Source: Candidatus Omnitrophota bacterium (lineage in GTDB: Bacteria > Omnitrophota > Gorgyraeia > Zapsychrales > Fredricksoniimonadaceae). From it: 5,908 bases of DNA. Made by a program: the position numbers and the translations under genes. The stretch is from positions 1-5,908 of the forward strand of contig JACQQW010000211.1 in NCBI GenBank assembly GCA_016206745.1, read 5' to 3'. Positions 1-5,908 of this stretch are shown in pieces. Each line of letters opens with the position of its first letter. The first letter of the stretch is position 1. The notes beneath the pieces were generated by a model. It searched no databases. It had not been told where the DNA came from and saw nothing but the letters and a program-made list of their open reading frames with translations.

Positions 1-89
1 ACGAGGTTGCGCGCGCAGCCTAAATTGATAACGCCGACCTTCTGGCCGGCGCTCAGGCGCTCTTTGTGCAAATCGATGGTGGTTTTCAT
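1..89 (-). CDS. rimO: RimO, ribosomal protein S12 methylthiotransferase (N-terminal fragment, cut by the window edge)
   Basis: Only 29 codons are visible, reading leftward off the window. RimO is a radical-SAM enzyme with two iron-sulfur clusters that methylthiolates a conserved aspartate of ribosomal protein S12. The visible part has a short charged leader followed by the first beta strand of the UPF0004 domain, KVGVINLGCARNL. Its cysteine (Cys25) would be the first of three ligands of the auxiliary cluster. The GC-x-(R/K)-NLV form fits RimO (E. coli LGCPKNLVDSE) better than MiaB (YGCQMN) or MtaB (LGCKVN). The ATG overlaps the stop of the rodZ-like gene by four bases (ATGA). A GGTGA ribosome-binding motif lies at 94-98, four bases upstream of the start. 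The radical-SAM CxxxCxxC motif and TRAM domain would lie outside the window, so the RimO call rests on this one motif and the gene context. Confidence 0.8.
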   Translation of the reverse strand, partial: MKTTIDLHKERLSAGQKVGVINLGCARNL

Positions 90-877
90 TTTTTCACCGT
101 CAGCCCGTCCTTGGTGATCACGACGCGTTTGGCCCGGCGTTCGGCGGAGCCCAGGGAACCGATGTTCTTGCCGTTGACTTCCAGGTCCAGTTCATTGATG
201 TTCCTGCCGGAAAGCTCAATTTGCTCCCGGGCGCTCCAGGATTCCATGGTCCCTTTTCGCATGGTCATGGCAAAGGCCACTTTTCCGTCGGTCTTGACCT
301 GGATCCAATTGTCTTTGACGGCGCGCGCGGCCAATGTGACCTTGCGATCGATGCTCCGGGCTTTGATGGTCCGGGGGGCTGGGACCGCCGCCGGCGCCGC
401 CTTGACCTTGGGTTTGTTTTTAATATGCGCGGCCACACATCCGCCCAATTTAACCAGCACAAATAATACAAGCGCAAAAGCGGCCATCCGCCAAAGCCAT
501 ATGCGGTTCTGAGCGGTCCATAACCCGCCAAGAAATTCCCGCATGCGTTCAAATGCCGGATTGGACCGCCTGACCTGCGGCTGTTTGGGCGCCGGAACAG
601 GACGTTTGCCTGCCGTCGGCACGAGGGGCGCCGGGGGCTTTTCCATATGGCAGGATTTAAGCGCCTCGTCCGCGTTGAGCCCCAAGAATTCCGCGTAAAT
701 TTTGATGAAGCCCCGATGATAAAAAGGCGTCAGGACCCGGATGGAATAGCCTTGCTCAATGGCCTTGAGCGCGTCCAAAGGGATTTTGGTCGCCTCATGG
801 ACGATTTCCAGCGTCAGGCCTTTGGCTTCACGGGTGTCTTTAAGTATGGAACTAAGGTTGGGTGTTTGCTCCGCCAT
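86..877 (-). CDS. rodZ: RodZ-like membrane protein: HTH domain, one TM segment, RodZ C-terminal (DUF4115-type) domain
   Basis: This 263-residue protein has the RodZ architecture. Residues about 8-70 form a HTH_25/Xre-type helix-turn-helix (LKDTREAKGLTLEIVHEATKI, then the typical YHRGFIKIYAEFLGL). Next come a proline-rich linker (about 80-107), one transmembrane helix (about 129-150) and a second Ala/Pro/Lys-rich spacer (about 153-170). A beta-rich domain follows (about 178-258), with the family pattern of a W-I-Q-V strand (191-194) and later GN-type turns. In the RodZ family the N-terminal domain is cytoplasmic and binds MreB, linking the cytoskeleton to wall synthesis, and the C-terminal domain is periplasmic. 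At 263 residues it is shorter than E. coli RodZ (about 337). The ATG at 877 lies inside the end of ftsK (26-nt overlap) with only a weak AGAG-type ribosome binding site, suggesting coupling to ftsK translation. No mreB is in view, so a role in shape is inferred from the family. A DNA-binding role for the HTH cannot be excluded. Confidence 0.8.
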   Translation of the reverse strand: MAEQTPNLSSILKDTREAKGLTLEIVHEATKIPLDALKAIEQGYSIRVLTPFYHRGFIKIYAEFLGLNADEALKSCHMEKPPAPLVPTAGKRPVPAPKQPQVRRSNPAFERMREFLGGLWTAQNRIWLWRMAAFALVLFVLVKLGGCVAAHIKNKPKVKAAPAAVPAPRTIKARSIDRKVTLAARAVKDNWIQVKTDGKVAFAMTMRKGTMESWSAREQIELSGRNINELDLEVNGKNIGSLGSAERRAKRVVITKDGLTVKK

Positions 878-3047
878 TGCTTTGCATGTTCTCTAAAAGC
901 CATTGTTCACGGTCTACCAAAATATCGCGCGCCTTGCTGCCGGCATAAGGACCCACAATGCCGTTTTGCTCCATCATGTCCACCAAACGCGCCGCGCGGG
1001 AATAGCCCAAACGCAGGCGGCGCTGCAAAATCGTCACCGAAGCCTGGTTGGTCTCGACCACCACCCGGACGGCCTCGTCATACATATCGTCTTTTTCGTC
1101 GCTGCCGCCTCCGGCCATGGGCTGGGCTTTAAGCACTTCCTCATTATACTCCGGATTGGCCTGCGCCTTAATACTTTCGATCGCGCGGTTGATTTCTTCA
1201 TCCGACACATAACAGCATTGCCCGCGGGTCGGTTTGGCGTCCCCGGGTTTGATAAACAGCAAATCGCCTTTGCCCAATAAATTTTCAGCGCCATTCATAT
1301 CGAGCACCGTGCGCGAATCAACTTTGGAAGCGACTTTAAATGACAAACGCGCCGGAAAATTGGCCTTGATAACGCCCGTGATCACATCCACCGACGGGCG
1401 CTGCGTGGCCAGGATCAGGTGTATGCCGACCGCCCTGGCCAATTGCGCCAGGCGGGCAATGGCCCCTTCCACGCTCTTGGCCGAGACCTGCATCAAATCG
1501 GCCAATTCGTCGACCACCACGACAATGTACGGCATCAGCAACCCCTTGGCATGATAGCCTTTGATGTTGCGCACCTGCTCTTTGGCCAGGGTCTTATAGC
1601 GGCTTTCCATCTCCCCCACGATCCAATTGAGCGCCGGCGCGGCCTTTTTGGCGTCGGTGATCACCGGGCAAATCAAATGCGGCAAATTATTGTAAGGCAC
1701 CAGTTCCACCATCTTGGGGTCGATCATGATGAATTTGACCTCCGACGGTGAGGCATTAAAAAGGATGGACATGATCAGGCTGTTTAAACACACGGTCTTT
1801 CCGGAACCGGTGGTGCCGGCAACCAAAAGATGCGGCATCTCCGCTAAATCGGCGACTAAGGGCTTGCCTGAGGTGTCTTTCCCCAGGGCCAGCGCCACTT
1901 TCGAAGCCGAAGAACGGAACATGCTTTGGGTCAAGACATCTTTAAGAAACACCGCCGCTGAAGAACCGTTGGGCACCTCCACCCCGACGCGGTTCTTCCC
2001 CGGGATGGGGGCCAGAATGCGCACCGCCGAGGCCGAGAGGGCCAGGGCCAGATCGTCCGTTAAACTGGAAATGCGCTGCACCTTCACCCCCGGCGCGGGC
2101 TGCAATTCATACCGGGTGATGACCGGCCCGCGTTCGATGTCAACGACCTTGACATTGACCCCGAAATCGGAGAGCGTTTCTTCCAAGACCTTGGCCCCGT
2201 TCTTAAGCGCGGCCTGTATTTTTGTATCGGTAATTTGGGGGGCGTCTTTCAATAAATCCAGGGACGGCAGATGGTATTCCCCCGCCGCTTTGGGCTTCAT
2301 GTCTGCCGGTTTAGCGGCGGGCTGGGCCGCGGGGGCGATGATGCGGATGTTCGGCACGGCGGAAGAAGCCGGGATTTTGGCCGGCGGCACGGCAACGGAA
2401 GTGGTTTTGTCCTCTTTTTTGGCCTTAAGCAATACCTCATCGCTGCGGTCCGCGAAATCCTCTTCTTTAAACAAAGCCGTCTTATCCGGGGCGCGCTTGG
2501 GTTTCAAGGCCCTAAAAACATTGATCAAAGAACGCGCCAGCCATACAAAAAACGGCGACACCATGAACTCACCGGCCACAACCAAAGCCAAAGTGCCCAA
2601 CACGCATAAAACAATCAAGGCCCCGACAGGGCTCAAATACTGCCGGCAAAAATCACTGAAGGCGATCCCCGCCACCCCCGAGCGTATAAAACGGTCCATC
2701 CGGTCTTCGCCGGCGGTCATGCTCAGCAAAGAACTGACCACCATGATCAAAACAACCAGGCTTAAGAATTTTGGGAAAGAAAAGCGGATTGCGCGGGAGG
2801 TAAACTTGTTCCAGCTCCAGAAGAAGCCGATGGCCGCCAAAAAATAAGCGCTGAATCCCAGCACAAAAAACAGCGTCCCGGCCAAATAAGCGCCGGCGAT
2901 GCCGATCAAATTATGCGCATGGGCATTGGGCTGGGAAACATACCAGGGAAGGTCATAAGGCGTGAATGAAGCCAGGCTCGCGAGCAAAATCAAGCTCAAG
3001 GCCAAAATCACAATGCCCTTGATCTCATTGAAGTGTTCAAGCTTCAT
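852..3047 (-). CDS. ftsK: FtsK/SpoIIIE-type DNA translocase
   Basis: This 731-residue inner-membrane motor pumps double-stranded DNA and in known systems clears the chromosome terminus from the closing septum. The N-terminus has four membrane segments (about 11-28, 48-76, 93-110, 141-160). A short charged and Ala/Pro-rich linker follows (about 180-255), then the alpha domain (about 260-370) and the RecA-like beta domain. The beta domain has Walker A GTTGSGKT (411-418), Walker B IVVVVDELADLM (508-519, Asp513/Glu514) and the family stretch LILATQRPSVDVITGVIKANFPAR (544-567). The C-terminal gamma winged helix (about 654-716) contains RRLRLGYSRAARLVDMME, the helix that in FtsK/SpoIIIE reads polarity sequences on DNA. 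The length is close to SpoIIIE (about 790) rather than E. coli FtsK (1329), so the long linker is absent. The ATG lies 21 nt after the pnp stop. The only purine-rich ribosome site (GGGGCGAGGG) runs right up to it, so initiation may be weak or depend on read-on from pnp. All motor motifs are intact. Confidence 0.97.
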   Translation of the reverse strand: MKLEHFNEIKGIVILALSLILLASLASFTPYDLPWYVSQPNAHAHNLIGIAGAYLAGTLFFVLGFSAYFLAAIGFFWSWNKFTSRAIRFSFPKFLSLVVLIMVVSSLLSMTAGEDRMDRFIRSGVAGIAFSDFCRQYLSPVGALIVLCVLGTLALVVAGEFMVSPFFVWLARSLINVFRALKPKRAPDKTALFKEEDFADRSDEVLLKAKKEDKTTSVAVPPAKIPASSAVPNIRIIAPAAQPAAKPADMKPKAAGEYHLPSLDLLKDAPQITDTKIQAALKNGAKVLEETLSDFGVNVKVVDIERGPVITRYELQPAPGVKVQRISSLTDDLALALSASAVRILAPIPGKNRVGVEVPNGSSAAVFLKDVLTQSMFRSSASKVALALGKDTSGKPLVADLAEMPHLLVAGTTGSGKTVCLNSLIMSILFNASPSEVKFIMIDPKMVELVPYNNLPHLICPVITDAKKAAPALNWIVGEMESRYKTLAKEQVRNIKGYHAKGLLMPYIVVVVDELADLMQVSAKSVEGAIARLAQLARAVGIHLILATQRPSVDVITGVIKANFPARLSFKVASKVDSRTVLDMNGAENLLGKGDLLFIKPGDAKPTRGQCCYVSDEEINRAIESIKAQANPEYNEEVLKAQPMAGGGSDEKDDMYDEAVRVVVETNQASVTILQRRLRLGYSRAARLVDMMEQNGIVGPYAGSKARDILVDREQWLLENMQSNGGANTQP

Positions 3048-3068
3048 CCCTCGCCCCGCTTTAAGAGG

Positions 3069-5171
3069 TTACGATTCCGCTTGTTTTTTGCTCAGGTTAA
3101 AGCGGCCCATTTCGTCTTTTTCCATGAGCTTGACCTTGAATTTGTCGCCGAGCTTGACCACCTCGTTGACGTCTTTGACGAATTTATTGGCCAGTTCGGA
3201 AACGTGCACCAGGCCTTCGCGGCCGGGAAAAAATTCGACAAAAACGCCGAAATTCATGATGCGTTTGACGGTGGCTTCGTAGGTGGCGCCGATTTCCGGT
3301 TCCTGGGTCACGCCTTTGATCATGCCGATGGCGATGTCCAATGCCCTGGTGTCGGGAGAGGCCACGATCACTTTGCCGTCTTCTTCAATGTCGATGGAGG
3401 TGACCCCGCTTTCTTCGATCATCCTGCGGATGTTCTTCCCCCCCGGCCCGATGATCTCGCCGATTTTGTCCTGCGGGATCTGCAAAGTCACGATGCGCGG
3501 CGCGTAAGGCGACATTTCTTTGCGGGGCGCCGGCAATACGGCGTCCATTTTATCCAGGATATGCATGCGCGCCTCCCTGGCCTGGGCCACGGCGCGCCCG
3601 ATGGTGTCCATGGTCAGGCGCTTGATCTTCAAATCCAGCTGGATGGCGGTCACTCCCGCGCGCGTCCCCGCCACTTTAAAATCCATGTCCCCGAAATGGT
3701 CTTCCAGACCCATGATGTCGGTGATGAGCGCCGCGTGTTTCTCATCGGAAATAAGCCCGACGGAAATCCCGGCCACGGAGGCCTTGACCGGCACGCCCGC
3801 GTCCATCAGCGCCAAACAGCCGGCGCACACGGAGGCCATGCTGGAAGAACCGTTGGATTCCAGGATTTCTGAAACCACCCGGATGGTATAAGGGAAGTCG
3901 TCTTTGGAAGGGAGCACATATTTTAACGCTTTGGCCGCCAATGCCCCGTGGCCGATTTCGCGGCGGCCGGGCGAGCGCATGGGCTTGGTCTCCCCGACGG
4001 AAAACGACGGAAAATTGTAATGGAGCATGTAGGTCCTGTACGTCCGGCTTTCCAAAGACTCGACCAATTGTTCATCGTCCTTGGTCCCCAAAGTGACCAC
4101 GCCGAGGCTTTGGGTCTGCCCGCGGGTAAACAGGGAGGAACCGTGGGTGCGCGGCAAAACTCCCGCTTCGCATTCAATGGGGCGTATGTCTTTTAAGCCG
4201 CGGCCGTCGGCGCGCAATTGCCTGTTGAATACATTGCCGCGGATGACTTCATACTGCAGGGCCTCAAAAACGCCGCGCGCGTCATTGGCGGAAAACTCTT
4301 CACCGGCTTGCGCGCAATCGGCGTACACAGCCATGTCTTTGGTCAGGGAATCAAACAATGCCCTGACCGCGTCCTCGCGCCCGCCTTTATCGGCAATATT
4401 ATAAATTTCATTCAGAGGACCCAACGCCAAAGAACGCACTTTGTCAATGAACGCCTGGCCTGTTTTTTTTAATTTCACCTCGGTCTTGGCCCTGCCGATT
4501 TGTTTTTGCAATTGGATTTGGATCTCTTTAGATGCCTTCAAGGTATCGAGCGCGAGCTCCAGACCTTCCAGCACTTTTGCCTCCGGCAGTTGATCGGCTT
4601 CGCCTTCAATCATGACGATGCCGTCGCCCCAGCCGGCCGCGACCAATTCCATGGCGCTGTTGGCGCGCTGCCCAAAGGCGGGGTTTGCGACCAGGTGTCC
4701 GTCGATAAGACCGACGCGCGCGGCGCCAATGGGGCCGTCATAAGGAATGTCGGAAATCAACAGCGCCGCGGAGGCCCCGATCATGGCCAAAATATCCGGG
4801 TCATTTTCCCCGTCATGGCTTAAGACGGAGGCCACCACCTGCACTTCGTTTAAAAACCCTTCCGGGAACAATGGGCGGATGGGCCGGTCGATCAAACGCG
4901 ACACCAGCACTTCGCGTTCGGTGGGGCGGCCTTCGCGCTTAAAAAACCCGCCGGGGATTTTACCGGCGGAATAAGTTTTTTCCTGGTATTCAACCGTCAG
5001 CGGAAAAAAATCTATGCCCTCTCTGGGCTTTTTGGCCATGCACGCGGTGACTAAAACAACCGTGCCGCCGACCGTGACCGTAACGGCCCCGTTGGCCTGC
5101 TTGGCCAGTTTTCCGGATTCAATGATAAGGGTTTGACCTGCAAATGAGGTCTCGACACGCGCCGTAGACAT
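3069..5171 (-). CDS. pnp: Polynucleotide phosphorylase (PNPase)
   Basis: This 700-residue enzyme (E. coli: 711) degrades RNA 3' to 5' with phosphate, releasing nucleoside diphosphates, as a cytoplasmic trimer often tied to the degradosome. The order is complete: RNase PH core 1 (about 5-140, with FFKREGRPTEREVLVSRLIDRPIRPLFP at 76-103), an alpha-helical linker (about 150-300), RNase PH core 2 (about 315-545), KH (about 553-612, GPGG loop 575-578) and S1 (about 622-695). Expected active-site residues are all present, at a constant offset of +5 from E. coli numbering: Arg403/Arg404 and His408 in PGRREIGHG, Ser443/Ser444 in NGSSSMAS, and Asp491/Asp497 in EDHFGDMD. The ATG has an AAAGGA site six to seven bases upstream and lies 23 nt after rpsO. 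That spacer is too short to hold the promoter and RNase III hairpin used for pnp control in E. coli. The gene looks fully functional and should be co-transcribed with rpsO. Confidence 0.98.
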   Translation of the reverse strand: MSTARVETSFAGQTLIIESGKLAKQANGAVTVTVGGTVVLVTACMAKKPREGIDFFPLTVEYQEKTYSAGKIPGGFFKREGRPTEREVLVSRLIDRPIRPLFPEGFLNEVQVVASVLSHDGENDPDILAMIGASAALLISDIPYDGPIGAARVGLIDGHLVANPAFGQRANSAMELVAAGWGDGIVMIEGEADQLPEAKVLEGLELALDTLKASKEIQIQLQKQIGRAKTEVKLKKTGQAFIDKVRSLALGPLNEIYNIADKGGREDAVRALFDSLTKDMAVYADCAQAGEEFSANDARGVFEALQYEVIRGNVFNRQLRADGRGLKDIRPIECEAGVLPRTHGSSLFTRGQTQSLGVVTLGTKDDEQLVESLESRTYRTYMLHYNFPSFSVGETKPMRSPGRREIGHGALAAKALKYVLPSKDDFPYTIRVVSEILESNGSSSMASVCAGCLALMDAGVPVKASVAGISVGLISDEKHAALITDIMGLEDHFGDMDFKVAGTRAGVTAIQLDLKIKRLTMDTIGRAVAQAREARMHILDKMDAVLPAPRKEMSPYAPRIVTLQIPQDKIGEIIGPGGKNIRRMIEESGVTSIDIEEDGKVIVASPDTRALDIAIGMIKGVTQEPEIGATYEATVKRIMNFGVFVEFFPGREGLVHVSELANKFVKDVNEVVKLGDKFKVKLMEKDEMGRFNLSKKQAES

Positions 5172-5194
5172 AATAGATCCTTTGGGTTTGCCGA

Positions 5195-5464
5195 TTACTT
5201 GCGTAAATCGAGCTTGTTAATGGTTTCTTCGTATTTTTTGGGATCTTTCTTCTGGAGATAATCCAAAAGGCGGCGGCGCTTGCCGATGAGCAAAAGAAGT
5301 CCGCGACGGGAATGATGATCCTTCTTGTGGGCCTTGAAATGTTCGTTGAGCCCGTTGATCTGTTCGGTCAGGACCGCGACTTGCACGGGGGCAGACCCCG
5401 TGTCTTTCGCATGGGTCTTAAAACGGTTGATCACTTCTGTCTTTCTTTCTTTAACAATAGCCAA
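5195..5464 (-). CDS. rpsO: 30S ribosomal protein S15
   Basis: This is primary rRNA-binding protein S15, which binds the central domain of 16S rRNA early in 30S assembly and helps form an intersubunit bridge. I chose the TTG at 5464 as start. It lies nine bases after a strong AAGGAGG (5474-5480), gives 89 residues (the usual S15 length) and places DTGS at 21-24, matching the E. coli protein residue for residue in spacing. A GTG at 5471-5473 is in frame and would add three residues (92 in all), but it directly abuts the ribosome binding site with no spacer. Family motifs are intact: DTGS (21-24), [12 protein letters not shown] (46-57) and the C-terminal [13 protein letters not shown] (62-74). 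The residues that contact rRNA in E. coli (Thr, Gly, His, Asp, Ser) have counterparts at T22, G23, H42, D49 and S52. It is the first gene of the operon and is preceded by its own promoter and leader. Confidence 0.96.
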   Translation of the reverse strand: MAIVKERKTEVINRFKTHAKDTGSAPVQVAVLTEQINGLNEHFKAHKKDHHSRRGLLLLIGKRRRLLDYLQKKDPKKYEETINKLDLRK

Positions 5465-5473
5465 CTTAACCAC

Positions 5474-5480
5474 CCTCCTT
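5474..5480 (-). promoter_or_regulatory. Strong Shine-Dalgarno site of rpsO
   Basis: The minus strand reads AAGGAGG, a full match to the anti-Shine-Dalgarno end of 16S rRNA. The spacer is zero to the in-frame GTG and nine bases to the in-frame TTG, so the site decides the start in favour of TTG. It is much stronger than the sites in front of ftsK or the rodZ-like gene, as expected for a ribosomal protein. Confidence 0.85.
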
Positions 5481-5485
5481 GTTGT

Positions 5486-5504
5486 GGGCCGCCCCTGGCA
5501 GCCC
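5486..5504 (-). promoter_or_regulatory. GC-rich hairpin in the rpsO 5' leader, candidate S15 autoregulatory element
   Basis: On the transcript strand GGGCUGCC and GGCGGCCC form an 8-bp stem closed by an AGG loop, with one U-G wobble next to a G-C pair. It ends five bases before the AAGGAGG site. The sequence directly supports a stable stem-loop. S15 represses its own mRNA in several bacteria through leader structures that imitate its 16S rRNA site, including a G-U/G-C step. The U-G/G-C step here and the position fit that role, but the regulatory function is inference. The same stem could also simply stabilise the 5' end of the mRNA. Confidence 0.5.
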
Positions 5505-5532
5505 TTTGTTCTTCTTTTAACGAATGGGGGAA

Positions 5533-5561
5533 ATTATACAATCAAGCCCCAAAAGCGTCAA
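5533..5561 (-). promoter_or_regulatory. Sigma-70-type promoter for the rpsO-pnp-ftsK-rodZ-rimO operon
   Basis: The minus strand carries TTGACG (5556-5561; consensus TTGACA), a 17-base spacer and a perfect TATAAT (5533-5538). The likely start of transcription is the A at about 5525, seven bases after the -10 box, giving a leader of about 60 nt before the rpsO TTG. It lies in the intergenic gap, on the coding strand and upstream of the first gene of a tightly packed operon. It is the only clear promoter I see in the window, and its near-consensus form suggests strong basal expression. Confidence 0.85.
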
Positions 5562-5587
5562 GCGAAACTATTGCAAATACAAGTAGT

Positions 5588-5609
5588 CCCGATTGTAGAA
5601 ACAATCGGG
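5588..5609 (-). repeat. Perfect inverted repeat (9-bp stem, 4-nt loop), possible terminator of the upstream gene
   Basis: The arms are CCCGATTGT and ACAATCGGG on either strand, separated by four bases (TTCT on the minus strand), and pair perfectly. The repeat starts 21 bases after the stop of the upstream gene and 26 bases before the -35 box of the rpsO promoter, a natural place for a terminator. No T-tract follows on either strand, so it is not a classic Rho-independent terminator. It may act as a 3'-end stabilising hairpin, a weak or bidirectional terminator, or a dispersed genomic palindrome. A near-repeat, GCGAAAGTATT (5610-5620) and GCGAAACTATT (5562-5572), lies on its two sides. Confidence 0.7.
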
Positions 5610-5630
5610 GCGAAAGTATTTTGGACCCCC

Positions 5631-5908
5631 TTACTTATCCTTTAAAGCCATGACCCGCAATTTCTTGGAATCGGATATGACCAGCACCGGCTCCTTGCGG
5701 CCGTCCACCAGGGCGCCTAGACGGTCTCCCAATTCATAGGGGTCTATGGTGAATTTCGGCATTGGATTATCCCAATCCTGCTTAAAATCTACGGCCACCC
5801 GTTTTAGCGCATGTTCATAACTAATTGCCTGCAATCGCTTTGCAGTATCTTCTGAAAACTCTTCACCTTCAACAGACGCGGACCCTTGCTTGCCTTTAAG
5901 CTCTGTAA
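5631..5908 (-). CDS. Unrecognised protein, C-terminal 91 residues (5' end beyond the window)
   Basis: The frame is open from the right edge to a TAA at 5631-5633, giving 91 visible residues beginning TELKGKQGSASVEGEEFSED. I do not recognise the family. The segment is soluble and charged with no membrane helix: a polar, acidic stretch (about 10-22), a probable helix (AKRLQAISYEHALKRVAVDF) and a compact tail, FTIDPYELGDRLGALVDGRKEPVLVISDSKKLRVMALKDK. That tail reads as helix, turn, then two beta strands. No ATG in this frame lies between the edge and the internal ATG at 5760-5762. A TTG at 5832-5834 and that ATG are possible internal starts, but neither has a convincing ribosome binding site, so I treat the gene as partial. 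It looks more AT-rich than the operon and probably belongs to a separate transcription unit. The tail loosely recalls the N-terminal half of Phd/YefM antitoxins, but that is only a pattern resemblance. Confidence 0.6.
   Translation of the reverse strand, partial: TELKGKQGSASVEGEEFSEDTAKRLQAISYEHALKRVAVDFKQDWDNPMPKFTIDPYELGDRLGALVDGRKEPVLVISDSKKLRVMALKDK

Noticed and set aside
1714..2847. 377-codon open frame on the plus strand opposite ftsK
   Set aside because: It is antisense to a fully motif-supported FtsK. Its translation is low-complexity (Ser/Arg/Ala-rich) and matches no family I know. Long antisense frames are common in codon-biased GC-rich genes.
3048..3068. GGGGCGAGGG before ftsK as a KOPS-like (GGGNAGGG) FtsK loading site
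   Set aside because: It does not match the KOPS consensus and is more simply a purine-rich ribosome-binding region. One occurrence says nothing about genome polarity.
3033..3872. 279-codon open frame on the plus strand opposite pnp
   Set aside because: Its translation is rich in His, Gly, Asp and Phe, typical of the complement of a coding strand, and the opposite strand encodes complete PNPase KH, S1 and core domains.
4463..4470. Run of eight A residues within pnp on the coding strand, a possible slippage site
   Set aside because: The reading frame continues intact with all downstream PNPase catalytic residues and domains in place. The run encodes ordinary lysines in the helical linker, and no alternative product of interest is apparent.
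1..5908. Search for tRNA, rRNA, CRISPR repeats, insertion-sequence ends or phage/defence genes
   Set aside because: Nothing of these kinds is visible. Apart from the 166-bp gap before rpsO, the window is filled by coding sequence with canonical families or the one partial unknown gene.

Overview
This 5.9-kb window is a compact bacterial housekeeping operon, read entirely from the minus strand (right to left). In transcription order it holds the 3' end of an unrecognised gene (5631-5908), an intergenic region with a near-consensus sigma-70-type promoter, then rpsO (ribosomal protein S15), pnp (polynucleotide phosphorylase), ftsK (SpoIIIE/FtsK-type DNA translocase), a rodZ-like gene (cytoplasmic helix-turn-helix, one membrane segment, RodZ-type C-terminal domain) and the first 29 codons of rimO (ribosomal protein S12 methylthiotransferase), cut by the left edge. 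No tRNA, rRNA, CRISPR array, insertion sequence or phage gene is visible.

Organism: the genes are tightly packed, moderately GC-rich (impression: mid-50s percent) and use Shine-Dalgarno sites. The FtsK is of the short-linker SpoIIIE size. From memory, the order rpsO-pnp-ftsK-HTH/rodZ-rimO suits an uncultivated Gram-negative lineage near the PVC group, such as Omnitrophota. This is a low-to-moderate-confidence inference, because rpsO-pnp and ftsK-rimO neighbourhoods occur in many phyla.

Layout: the gene-free stretch 5465-5630 (166 bp) carries all the visible control signals. These are a perfect 9-bp inverted repeat just after the upstream gene, a promoter (TTGACG, 17 bp, TATAAT), a GC-rich 8-bp hairpin in the predicted rpsO 5' leader, and a strong AAGGAGG ribosome binding site. 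That site points to a TTG start for rpsO rather than the GTG that abuts it. Downstream spacers are 23 nt (rpsO-pnp) and 21 nt (pnp-ftsK). The next two junctions overlap by 26 nt (ftsK/rodZ) and 4 nt (rodZ/rimO, ATGA), so the five genes are probably one transcript with translational coupling at the end.

Functionally the operon joins ribosome assembly and modification (S15, RimO), RNA turnover (PNPase), chromosome segregation at division (FtsK) and cell shape (RodZ-like). I see no novel defence or mobile system. The points most worth following are the candidate S15-autoregulatory leader RNA, the rpsO start-codon choice, the intergenic palindrome and the unidentified upstream gene.
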